Below are positions 1 through 6,636 of a stretch of DNA of 21,642 nt, piece by piece. This stretch comes from JAVVRI01 sp036654795. GTDB taxonomy: Bacteria; Bacteroidota; Bacteroidia; Bacteroidales; Tannerellaceae. The DNA is taken from the NCBI GenBank assembly GCA_036654795.1, contig JAVVRI010000030.1, positions 1 to 21,642 on the forward strand, written 5' to 3'. Position 1 is the stretch's first letter, and each line of letters starts with the position of its first letter. The translations under genes were made by a program, and so were the position numbers. A model generated the notes under the pieces. The model saw only the letters and a list, made by a program, of their open reading frames with translations, did not search any database and was not told the DNA's origin.

Positions 1-233
1 CCGATATACGAGGTGAAGATTTCATTCTTTGAAGCCAGTTCGGCAATGTGCTCGGCGTATTCACGCTCGGTCATTGGGTCGGGCAGGTTCAATGGCTCGG
101 TCAGCAGAATGTTGCCGGGGATGGTTTGCTCGATGAGTTCATCTACTGTTTTTACACCGACAGCTTGCAGCATAGAAGGAATATCCTCTGCCGCAATACC
201 TACGTGGCGGTTTACAAATTTGTTTGTATCCAT
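1..233 (-). CDS. gcvP: Glycine dehydrogenase (aminomethyl-transferring), P protein, N-terminal fragment
   Basis: This is the PLP-dependent decarboxylase of the glycine cleavage system, which removes CO2 from glycine and passes the aminomethyl group to the H protein. Only the first 77 codons lie in the window; the rest continues leftward. Read from the ATG at 233-231, the protein begins MDTNKFVNRHVGIAAEDI and continues with a segment containing SMLQAVGVKTVDELID, matching the conserved N-terminus of P proteins (an F-x-x-RHIG-type motif followed by the 'ML..(I/V)G..S.(D/E)EL' helix). The catalytic lysine region is outside the window. The start lies 15 bp after the stop of the MBL-fold gene on the same strand, so it is probably the distal gene of that operon. 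The identification rests on N-terminal similarity alone. Confidence 0.88.
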   Translation of the reverse strand, partial: MDTNKFVNRHVGIAAEDIPSMLQAVGVKTVDELIEQTIPGNILLTEPLNLPDPMTEREYAEHIAELASKNEIFTSYI

Positions 234-248
234 AACTTTAAAGTGTTT

Positions 249-887
249 TTATAAATAAGGATTGTTTAATGTTTCGTCAATGACGCTTGTTTCCGGTCCG
301 TGGCCGGGATATATAAGCGTTTGTTCCGGCAGTGAGAGCAGTTTGTCTCTGATGGCAGCCAGCAGGATGTCCTGATTGCCTCCCCAAAGATCTGTCCGCC
401 CGATGCTGCCGGCAAAGAGTGCGTCGCCAACGATGACGAAGCCGTCTTTCTTGCTGTAGAAGGCGACGCTGCCGGGCGAATGTCCGGGCACGGTCAGAAC
501 AAGTAGTTCGGAAGTACCGAAGCGGATCACTTCGTTTCCGGAAATATATTTTTCCACAACTACATCCTGCAAGGTTCTTTTGATGCCAAAAGGTTCAACT
601 TGTTCACTTAGCGAAGGAATCATTTCTACGTCCATCTTGTGCGCCTCCGGCTTCAGCCCGTAGGTTTTGTATATGTATGCGTTTCCAAAGATATGATCCA
701 GATGCAGATGTGTACAGAGTAGACGTTTCAGCGTTAGCTTGTTTATCGTAATGAAGTCGCTTAGCTTTTTCTCCTCTTCGGGGAGCAGGCAGCCACAGTC
801 GATCAGCACGGCTTCGCGTGTATCGTCGTATAGCAGATAGGTGTTCTCTGAAAAATAATTAAATACGAATGTTTTTACTGTAATCAT
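249..887 (-). CDS. MBL-fold metallo-hydrolase (glyoxalase II-like)
   Basis: A 212-residue cytoplasmic metallo-beta-lactamase-fold hydrolase. The metal-binding motif THLHLDH supplies H60, H62, D64 and H65. H136 (in PGHSPGS), D155 (in VGDALF) and H196 (in YPGHGPET) complete the usual two-metal site. The GDALFAGSIGR and YPGHGPET segments resemble the hydroxyacylglutathione hydrolase (GloB)/YcbL branch, so thioester hydrolysis is the likely reaction, but the substrate cannot be read from sequence. The length is normal for the short GloB-like forms that lack the C-terminal glutathione-binding domain. Its ATG overlaps the TGA of rsmG as ATGA (887-884), a strong sign of translational coupling, and gcvP follows 15 bp later. 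Confidence 0.92.
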   Translation of the reverse strand: MITVKTFVFNYFSENTYLLYDDTREAVLIDCGCLLPEEEKKLSDFITINKLTLKRLLCTHLHLDHIFGNAYIYKTYGLKPEAHKMDVEMIPSLSEQVEPFGIKRTLQDVVVEKYISGNEVIRFGTSELLVLTVPGHSPGSVAFYSKKDGFVIVGDALFAGSIGRTDLWGGNQDILLAAIRDKLLSLPEQTLIYPGHGPETSVIDETLNNPYL

Positions 888-1558
888 AGGGGTAAATACA
901 CAACTTGTTTGGTTTCAAAATATTCTTCGTTGAAATAGCTGCTTAGGTTCAGACTCAGTGCCTGATTACGGAAAGGCAATATTTCGTGTTCCAGTTCGCC
1001 CCCTTTCAGACAGATTAATCCGTTAGGCAATGCGTTTTGCTGCACCTTGCTGATGTTCTTGCGTATAATCTTTACCAGATCCGCTAAAGGCATGACGGCA
1101 CGGCTTACCACGAAGTCGAACTTCTGCTTCTCCTCCTCCGCGCGGCAATGGCGGAAGGTGACGTTGCTAAGCCCGATTGCTTCGGCTACTGCTTGGCCTA
1201 CTTTGATTTTCTTTCCGATGCTGTCCACCAAATGGAACTGTACGTTGGGGAAAAGAATTGCCAGAGGGATGCCCGGAAAGCCACCTCCTGTGCCTAAATC
1301 CATCACGGCCGATCCCTCTTTGAAGTTGAGCATTTTTACGATGCCCAGTGAATGGATCACATGGTGCAGGTACAGATTGCCGATGTCCTTGCGTGAGATT
1401 ACATTTATTTTTGCATTCCAGTCTGCATACAAATCGTAGAGGGCGGCAAACTGTGCAGTCTGCGTTTCGCTTAACTCAGGAAAGTAGCTTTTTAAGAGAG
1501 CGAACTGACTGTCTATCTCTGTACGGTCGTCCATGGTTGTATGTGCTGGTTCTGTCAT
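884..1558 (-). CDS. rsmG: 16S rRNA (guanine-527 N7)-methyltransferase RsmG
   Basis: RsmG (GidB) methylates N7 of G527 in 16S rRNA using S-adenosylmethionine. The 224-residue product has the SAM-binding motif VMDLGTGGGFPG at about 85-96, preceded by the family segment DWNAKINVISRKDI (about 47-60) and followed by FHLVDSIGKK and FDFVVSRAVMPL. Length is close to the usual 205-220. The first ATG (1558) is used here; a second ATG eight codons in (1534) would give a length nearer the norm, and no clear ribosome binding site separates the two. The gene follows the lipoprotein gene by 8 bp and overlaps the MBL gene by 4 bp, so all are probably one transcript. Confidence 0.95.
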   Translation of the reverse strand: MTEPAHTTMDDRTEIDSQFALLKSYFPELSETQTAQFAALYDLYADWNAKINVISRKDIGNLYLHHVIHSLGIVKMLNFKEGSAVMDLGTGGGFPGIPLAILFPNVQFHLVDSIGKKIKVGQAVAEAIGLSNVTFRHCRAEEEKQKFDFVVSRAVMPLADLVKIIRKNISKVQQNALPNGLICLKGGELEHEILPFRNQALSLNLSSYFNEEYFETKQVVYLPL

Positions 1559-1566
1559 TGTTGTTT

Positions 1567-2412
1567 TTAAAATAGTTGTGAGATGGGGCTTTCCTTCTTG
1601 AGTAAAAACTTTATCTCTTCGAAAGGAAGGTGTACTCTTGTGGCACCTACCACATAAGCGGCAATCTCATATTCATTGTATGTATAGGTAATTCCTGTAT
1701 TGTCTACCAAAAAGTTTCCGTTGGGAAAGATTTCGTCAACGCTGAAGAAGCCAACGTTTTCCAGCTCTTTGGCATCGTCCACCTTGTTTTGCTTGGCTAT
1801 TTTGTCTACTAGCAACTGTGCCAGTGTGTCTTGATAGTCCTCGTTAAATATCTCTTCTTCGGTAATAGGCATGCCTGTTTTCAAGTTGACCACATGGTTG
1901 GTGTGGGAGTGTGAACCATGCGCTCCGCCAGTGTAGTTTTCGAAGTTTACTATGTAGGAGAGTAGACCCTTTTCGTTGTAGACAATCTGATTGGTAGACA
2001 TTTCGTAATAGGAGAACCATGCTGCTATAGGCGCATCGTCAGACTTTGCCAGTTCAGCCTTCAGGTCGGGCTCCAGCTCTTTGTATGCCTTTAGGTAGTC
2101 TTTCGTATATTTGTCGACAGCCTCCTGAGGAGTAAGCTTTTCGTAGTTTTCCCCAAAATAGGCTACAACGAACTCTTTTTGTATTTTTTGTAGCACCTCT
2201 TTGTTCGCAAATTTGACCGGATAATTGAACTTAATCTGTAAGTCGCAATTAGGGTTTTCCGGATTTTCAAGCAGGTGATAGGCTTCTTTTACGACAATGG
2301 AGTCGAATGTAATATCGTTTTCAGCAACTTTCTTATTCCCCGTGTTGCATCCGGTAAACAATAGACTTATTAAGAAGAGAGCCATAATCCCTCTGAATAA
2401 TTGTGTTTTCAT
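1567..2412 (-). CDS. DUF4163/DUF3298 (RsiV-like) domain lipoprotein
   Basis: A 281-residue predicted lipoprotein. The N-terminus MKTQLFRGIMALFLISLLFTGC is a type II signal peptide with the lipobox ending at Cys22. The mature part matches the DUF4163 plus DUF3298 pair: an early segment with NCDLQIKFNYP, then GGAHGSHSHTNHVVNLKTG (the typical 'GGAH' hallmark), and a C-terminal stretch with YEIAAYVVGATRVHLPFEEI. The same C-terminal domain occurs in RsiV, the lysozyme-binding anti-sigma factor of Bacillus, but there is no sigma-binding N-terminal region here, so an envelope-associated role of unknown detail is the honest call. It is the first gene of the leftward operon with rsmG, the MBL hydrolase and gcvP. 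A good promoter lies just upstream. Confidence 0.85.
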   Translation of the reverse strand: MKTQLFRGIMALFLISLLFTGCNTGNKKVAENDITFDSIVVKEAYHLLENPENPNCDLQIKFNYPVKFANKEVLQKIQKEFVVAYFGENYEKLTPQEAVDKYTKDYLKAYKELEPDLKAELAKSDDAPIAAWFSYYEMSTNQIVYNEKGLLSYIVNFENYTGGAHGSHSHTNHVVNLKTGMPITEEEIFNEDYQDTLAQLLVDKIAKQNKVDDAKELENVGFFSVDEIFPNGNFLVDNTGITYTYNEYEIAAYVVGATRVHLPFEEIKFLLKKESPISQLF

Positions 2413-2442
2413 CTAAGATACAGTTTTAATTTATTTATGCTG

Positions 2443-2473
2443 CAAATGTACATGTTTATATGATATAATCAAA
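2443..2473 (-). promoter_or_regulatory. Bacteroides-type promoter for the lipoprotein-rsmG operon
   Basis: Reading the minus strand, TTTG at 2473-2470 is followed after 19 bp by TACATTTG at 2450-2443. This matches the Bacteroides -33 (TTTG/TTG) and -7 (TAnnTTTG) consensus with the expected spacing. The -7 box is about 30 bp from the start codon at 2412. It is the best-formed promoter in the window. Confidence 0.7.
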
Positions 2474-2576
2474 CTAGCCTACCTGATGTTTGCAATATTA
2501 TTTATGGTATGCAACTTTCCGTGTAGCATTCGGTAACGGAGCCACTAATCCTTGCATTCTTGGCCATGTGCAAACA

Positions 2577-2611
2577 AAACATATATGTTTACACTGCCAA
2601 GGCATATATGC
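2577..2611. promoter_or_regulatory. Pair of CATATATG-centred palindromes in the divergent intergenic region
   Basis: The 305-bp region between the divergent genes (2413-2717) holds two perfect palindromes: AAACATATATGTTT at 2577-2590 and GCATATATGC at 2602-2611. Their centres are 23 bp apart and both share the core CATATATG. They sit upstream of the promoter of the hydrolase gene at 2718 and about 130 bp upstream of the promoter for the lipoprotein operon, so they could be an operator for either gene. No regulator is identified. Nothing else was recognised between 2474 and 2656. Confidence 0.3.
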
Positions 2612-2656
2612 TTTGAGTTCAAAATATAGCTATTGCGAGCTATTGATTGTCTTGTC

Positions 2657-2690
2657 TTTGTTTTTAATTCGTTTATTTATCTTATTTTTG
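2657..2690 (+). promoter_or_regulatory. Probable Bacteroides-type promoter for the DUF4886 gene
   Basis: TATTTTTG at 2683-2690 matches the -7 consensus TAnnTTTG, 27 bp before the ATG at 2718. TTTG at 2657-2660 could be the -33 box, although the 22-bp spacing is slightly long. The surroundings are strongly T-rich. Confidence 0.5.
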
Positions 2691-2717
2691 CCTGCAATAT
2701 AAAAACACTTTTGCCTT

Positions 2718-3500
2718 ATGAAAAGAACTATGCTTCTCTCTTTCTTTGTCCTATTCCTCGCATTCAATGGATATGCTGAGGTAAAGAAGGATTCTGTCCG
2801 TGTGTTGCTGATTGGTAACAGCTATACTTATTTTAATGACTTGCCAAAGACAATACAGAAAATAGCTGCTACTCAAGGGGTGAATATTGCTTATACACAG
2901 TTTACGCCCGGCGGAGCTTATCTGGCTGGTCATGTGAAAAATGAAAAGATTATTCAGGCGATCAAGCAAGGAGGTTGGGATTATGTGATCATCCAAGAGC
3001 AAAGCGCGGCTCCGGCGATGCCGACTAAAACGGTTATTGAAAACACCTATCCCGCAGCATACACGCTGGATAGCCTGATCCTTGCGCATAGCAAACAGGC
3101 CAAAGTGCTGTTTTATATGACTTGGGGACATAAGTACGGCTGTCAAGAGGAGGTAGCCGACTATCCTCTGATTTCGACGTATGGCGGCATGCAGGAGCGT
3201 TTGAAAACGACTTATCTGGAGATGGCTTATCAGAACAAGGCTTGGTGCGCTCCCGTGGGCATGGCTTGGCAGCGTGTTCGGAATGAACGCCCTAACTATC
3301 AGCTTTACGAGGCGGATTGCAGTCATCCTTCTTCTTTGGGAAGCTATTTGGCTGCCAATGTTATTTTTAGTACCATTTACCGTCAGCCTTATCAAACGCA
3401 GGAAACAATGGGTATCCCTTCGGAACAAGCCGAATATATTCAGCAGGTGGCTCAGCAAACGGTGCTAAACAATCTGAGGCTGCTGAATATAAAGGAATAG
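2718..3500 (+). CDS. Secreted DUF4886 SGNH-hydrolase-like protein
   Basis: A 260-residue protein with a cleavable-looking signal peptide (MKRTMLLSFFVLFLAFNGYA) and a domain of the SGNH hydrolase superfamily, best fitting DUF4886. The nucleophile block is LLIGNSYTYFNDLP with Ser35. IIQEQSAAPAMP (about 91-102) is the family's QEQS segment. The C-terminal ADCSHPSSLGSYLAA block carries D200 and H203, the expected Asp-x-x-His pair. These residues suggest an esterase or lipase-like acyl hydrolase acting in the periplasm or on the surface; the substrate is unknown. The gene is monocistronic. Its stop codon lies only 3 bp from the stop codon of the convergent malate dehydrogenase gene, leaving no room for a separate terminator between them. 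Confidence 0.85.
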   Translation: MKRTMLLSFFVLFLAFNGYAEVKKDSVRVLLIGNSYTYFNDLPKTIQKIAATQGVNIAYTQFTPGGAYLAGHVKNEKIIQAIKQGGWDYVIIQEQSAAPAMPTKTVIENTYPAAYTLDSLILAHSKQAKVLFYMTWGHKYGCQEEVADYPLISTYGGMQERLKTTYLEMAYQNKAWCAPVGMAWQRVRNERPNYQLYEADCSHPSSLGSYLAANVIFSTIYRQPYQTQETMGIPSEQAEYIQQVAQQTVLNNLRLLNIKE

Positions 3501-3503
3501 GGT

Positions 3504-4502
3504 CTAAATATGTCGGTTAAGCTGCTTCCAGTCTTCTAATTTGGGTAGAATGCCCATGTCTATCAAATCGTTGCGCATCGTGCAGAGATGGTTGTAGCTC
3601 TCTTCCAGTTCCTTTTGCTCGTCGGCTGTTCCCATCTCCTCTTTGTAATGGATGCCTTTGTCGGTGATGGAGGTTTCCATCGCCATCATAATATGGTTGA
3701 ACTTGTCGGTGGATACATAGGTGCCGGCCGGCCAGCGGAAAGGAGCGCCTCCCATAGCGGCGGCAATCATTTCGATGGATAGGTAGGCCGGACTTTGGAA
3801 AGAGGAGCGTCCGCGCAGATCAATGATATGCTTTCCTCCTTGTATAACGCGCAGTTTGATGGCTTCCCAGTCGCCCAGCGGCAGTCGGTTGCTTGCTATC
3901 CATTGGGTGAGCGATTCTCCTTTGACGAAGGTAGTGGAGGCAAAAACAGCCATCTGCTCGCCATGCCCGCCATAGGTGCGGCAGTTCTTGATTTCGGAAG
4001 CGGGTATGCCGAAGTATTTAGCTAGCTCGTGTTGCAAGCGCGTACTGTCTAATGCGGCAAGGGTGGATACTTGCGTAGGTTTCAGACCGGAATAGAGCAG
4101 AGTGATCAGTCCGGTAATATCAGCCGGGTTAAAGACAACAACAACGTGCTTCACGTTTGGTGAGTACGCCTTAATGTCTTTGCCTAATTGTGCGGCAATA
4201 TCTGCGTTTCCCTTCAGCAGATCTTCACGAGTCATACCGGCCTTGCGGGCAGCGCCACCGGAAGAAACGACATAAGCAGCACCTGCCAGTGCTTCTTTTA
4301 TATCAGTCGTGTAGGTAAGGTTTACCTCATTAAATCCACAATGAAACAACTCTTCCGCCACTCCTTCCAAAGCTGGAGCGTAAGGGTCGTAAAGGCAAAG
4401 GTTTGGTGTTAGATGCATCATCAGGGCGGTTTGTGCCATGTTGGAACCGATCATTCCGGCGGCACCAATAAGTGTCAGTTTCTCGTTTGTCAAGAATTTC
4501 AT
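3504..4502 (-). CDS. mdh: Malate dehydrogenase
   Basis: An NAD-dependent malate dehydrogenase of the lactate/malate dehydrogenase family, interconverting malate and oxaloacetate; in Bacteroides this feeds the reductive branch toward fumarate and succinate. The 332-residue protein starts with the Rossmann loop GAAGMIGSN (13-21). D39 at the end of the second strand favours NAD. The active-site loop SSGGAARKAGMTR (about 80-92) supplies arginines for the dicarboxylate. N125 in VFNPADITG, R155 and the catalytic His180 in RTYGGHGEQMA are all present. It stands alone and is transcribed leftward. The intergenic region at 4503-4671 has no exact match to TAnnTTTG on the minus strand, so its promoter is not assigned. 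Confidence 0.9.
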   Translation of the reverse strand: MKFLTNEKLTLIGAAGMIGSNMAQTALMMHLTPNLCLYDPYAPALEGVAEELFHCGFNEVNLTYTTDIKEALAGAAYVVSSGGAARKAGMTREDLLKGNADIAAQLGKDIKAYSPNVKHVVVVFNPADITGLITLLYSGLKPTQVSTLAALDSTRLQHELAKYFGIPASEIKNCRTYGGHGEQMAVFASTTFVKGESLTQWIASNRLPLGDWEAIKLRVIQGGKHIIDLRGRSSFQSPAYLSIEMIAAAMGGAPFRWPAGTYVSTDKFNHIMMAMETSITDKGIHYKEEMGTADEQKELEESYNHLCTMRNDLIDMGILPKLEDWKQLNRHI

Positions 4503-4620
4503 GTTTGTTTTTTGTTTTATATCGTTACTGTATGTATATATAACATCTGTTGTTGCTGGATTGTTTCTCTCTTCTGCTTATTGTTGACAAATAATATGAA
4601 TCAAGAAAGTGTTATTATAT

Positions 4621-4651
4621 TTTTAAAGTACAAGAATGATTTGTACATTTG
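4621..4651 (+). promoter_or_regulatory. Probable promoter for the Sua5-to-DUF454 operon
   Basis: TACATTTG at 4644-4651 matches the -7 consensus TAnnTTTG, 20 bp before the ATG at 4672. Nineteen bases upstream is TTTT (4621-4624), a partial match to the -33 TTTG. Confidence 0.5.
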
Positions 4652-4671
4652 CCTACTTATTTTAGAATATT

Positions 4672-5232
4672 ATGATTGAAGATATTAAAAAGGCCTGCGA
4701 AGTTTTGCAGGCAGGTGGTTTGATTTTATACCCAACAGATACAATCTGGGGAATTGGATGTGATGCAACAAACGAAGAAGCAGTAAAGCGCGTTTATAAA
4801 TTGAAGCAGCGTGCGGACAGTAAAGCCATGTTGGTGCTGGTTGACAGTGAGGCGAAACTGAATTCCTATGTGTCTGAAATCCCTGATATTGCTTGGAGCT
4901 TGATAGAGGTAGCCGACCGGCCGTTAACAATCATTTATCCGCAAGCGAAGAATCTGGCTAACAGTTTGCTGGCTGAAGATGGAAGCGTTGGTATTCGCAT
5001 TACGACGGAGCTCTTTTCACATAATCTATGTGAACGTTTCCGTAAGCCTTTGGTGTCTACATCGGCCAATGTTAGCGGGACGCCTTCTCCGGCAAACTTC
5101 GACGAGGTATCTGACGTTATCCGGTCGGGTGTGGACTATGTCGTAAGTTATCGTCAGGACGACATGAGTAAGGCGCAACCATCCAATATAATCAAGCTGG
5201 GTGTCGGAGGACTTATTCAGGTAATCAGATAA
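4672..5232 (+). CDS. Sua5/YciO/YrdC-type L-threonylcarbamoyladenylate synthase
   Basis: A 186-residue single YrdC-fold domain. These proteins make threonylcarbamoyl-AMP from threonine, bicarbonate and ATP, the first step of the t6A37 modification of ANN-decoding tRNAs. The ligand-binding signature LYPTDTIWGIGCDA (about 19-32) is intact, followed by KRVYKLKQRADSKAMLVLV with the conserved K/R pocket residues, and STSANVSGTPSPANF carrying the late S-x-N motif. There is no C-terminal Sua5 domain, so it is the short TsaC-like form. YciO-type paralogues of unsettled function cannot be excluded by eye. It is the first gene of a tight operon; the next ATG follows its stop codon by 2 bp. Confidence 0.88.
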   Translation: MIEDIKKACEVLQAGGLILYPTDTIWGIGCDATNEEAVKRVYKLKQRADSKAMLVLVDSEAKLNSYVSEIPDIAWSLIEVADRPLTIIYPQAKNLANSLLAEDGSVGIRITTELFSHNLCERFRKPLVSTSANVSGTPSPANFDEVSDVIRSGVDYVVSYRQDDMSKAQPSNIIKLGVGGLIQVIR

Positions 5233-5234
5233 GA

Positions 5235-6635
5235 ATGGAGAAAAATAGGCAGATCGGAAAATATATCTTGGCAGACTTCTTGGCTGCTTCGGTTACATGG
5301 TTATTGTTCAATTTGCTTCGTTATCATTTGGTGGCTAATGATAATGGCTTTGGTTCGTTCGATAGCTACTTCTTTCATTCTGTCGTGTTGGAAGGGCAAT
5401 TGTTTATTCCCTTCTTTTGGTTGGTGTTGTTCTATTTCTCCGGTTATTATAACAAGCCGTTTGGTAAGTCTCGGTTAGGCGAATTGTATTCTACCTTTGT
5501 AACAGTGATGGTGGGGGTCATCTTTGTCTTTTTTGTAGTTGTGCTCAATGATTTGCCGCATTCTTTTCGCATCTACTACGATTTCTTTTTTTTCTTGTTG
5601 GGGTTGCAGTTCTTGCTGACCTACATTCCTCGTCTCTGCATCACGCAACATGTGCTGAACCAGATAAAACAGGGCAAGCTTTCGCTTAATATCCTGATTA
5701 TCGGGGTAGGGAAGAGGGGCTTGCGTATATCGGAAGAGATGTCAGGATTGGGATATAACATAGTCGGCTTCGTGAAGGATGAGAACGTCGAGACGATAGC
5801 TGTCGATCCGGCGCGTCTGGTGGGTGCACTGGATGATTTGCCTGACCTGATAGCAGGCCATTCCATTGACGAACTGATCTTGGCTCTCGAAGTTGCGGAC
5901 AGCGAAAAGTTGCTTCATGCTCTCTATTCCCTCTATCGCTACAAGCTACCGATTAAGATACTGGCCGATAAGACAAATGTCTTTTCGAGGGTGAAGTTGA
6001 AGACGATTAGGGGCGTTCCGCTGATTGATGTAACGGATAATAACTTCTCGGCAGCAGAACAGAATATCAAGTTCTTTATGGATAAGTTGCTCTCTTTGCT
6101 GGCTTTGCTGCTGCTTTCACCGCTTTTTCTTTATATCGCTTGGCGGGTAAAGAGGGACTCGTCCGGATCTGTGCTTTTTAGACAGGAGCGTATCGGTTAT
6201 ATGGGCGAGCCGTTCATTATGTATAAGTTTCGTACGATGGTGATGGATGCGGAGCATAACGGTCCGTTGCTCTCTTCTGAGGAGGATAGCCGTATCACCC
6301 CCTTTGGCCGTGTGATGCGTAAATACCGGTTGGACGAACTGCCCCAGTTCTGGAATGTGTTGAAGGGGGATATGTCGCTAGTGGGTCCGCGTCCGGAGCG
6401 GCGTTACTTTATAGATCAGATTGTAAAGAAGGCTCCTTTCTACTATCTGCTACATAATGTTCGTCCGGGTATTACCTCGTGGGGCATGGTGAAATATGGT
6501 TATGCGGGTAGTGTGGATCAGATGATTGAACGCTTGGAATATGACATTATGTATTATGAGAATATGTCACTGGCATTGGATATAACAATTCTAATTTATA
6601 CAGTGAAGACTGTAATTACAGGTAAAGGTATTTAA
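5235..6635 (+). CDS. Polyprenyl-phosphate glycosylphosphotransferase (WcaJ/WbaP-like)
   Basis: A 466-residue initiating sugar-phosphate transferase that moves a sugar-1-phosphate from a UDP-sugar to undecaprenyl phosphate in the inner membrane, starting capsule, exopolysaccharide or O-antigen units. The order of parts fits the long form: four N-terminal membrane segments (about 10-30, 50-72, 88-108, 114-132), a cytoplasmic CoA-binding-like Rossmann domain starting LNILIIGVGKRG, a membrane-associated helix (about 276-296), and the C-terminal bacterial sugar transferase domain. The catalytic domain has KFRTM (331-335), the catalytic-type DE pair in LDELPQFWNVLKGDMSLVG (D367, E368) and PRPE (385-388). 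The sugar cannot be read from sequence. It is oddly placed among housekeeping genes, 2 bp after the Sua5-type gene and 1 bp before the CLC gene. Confidence 0.92.
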   Translation: MEKNRQIGKYILADFLAASVTWLLFNLLRYHLVANDNGFGSFDSYFFHSVVLEGQLFIPFFWLVLFYFSGYYNKPFGKSRLGELYSTFVTVMVGVIFVFFVVVLNDLPHSFRIYYDFFFFLLGLQFLLTYIPRLCITQHVLNQIKQGKLSLNILIIGVGKRGLRISEEMSGLGYNIVGFVKDENVETIAVDPARLVGALDDLPDLIAGHSIDELILALEVADSEKLLHALYSLYRYKLPIKILADKTNVFSRVKLKTIRGVPLIDVTDNNFSAAEQNIKFFMDKLLSLLALLLLSPLFLYIAWRVKRDSSGSVLFRQERIGYMGEPFIMYKFRTMVMDAEHNGPLLSSEEDSRITPFGRVMRKYRLDELPQFWNVLKGDMSLVGPRPERRYFIDQIVKKAPFYYLLHNVRPGITSWGMVKYGYAGSVDQMIERLEYDIMYYENMSLALDITILIYTVKTVITGKGI

Positions 6636-6636
6636 G

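Noticed and set aside
13..258. Plus-strand frames at the left end
   Set aside because: They are antisense to the gcvP start, which matches the P-protein N-terminus.
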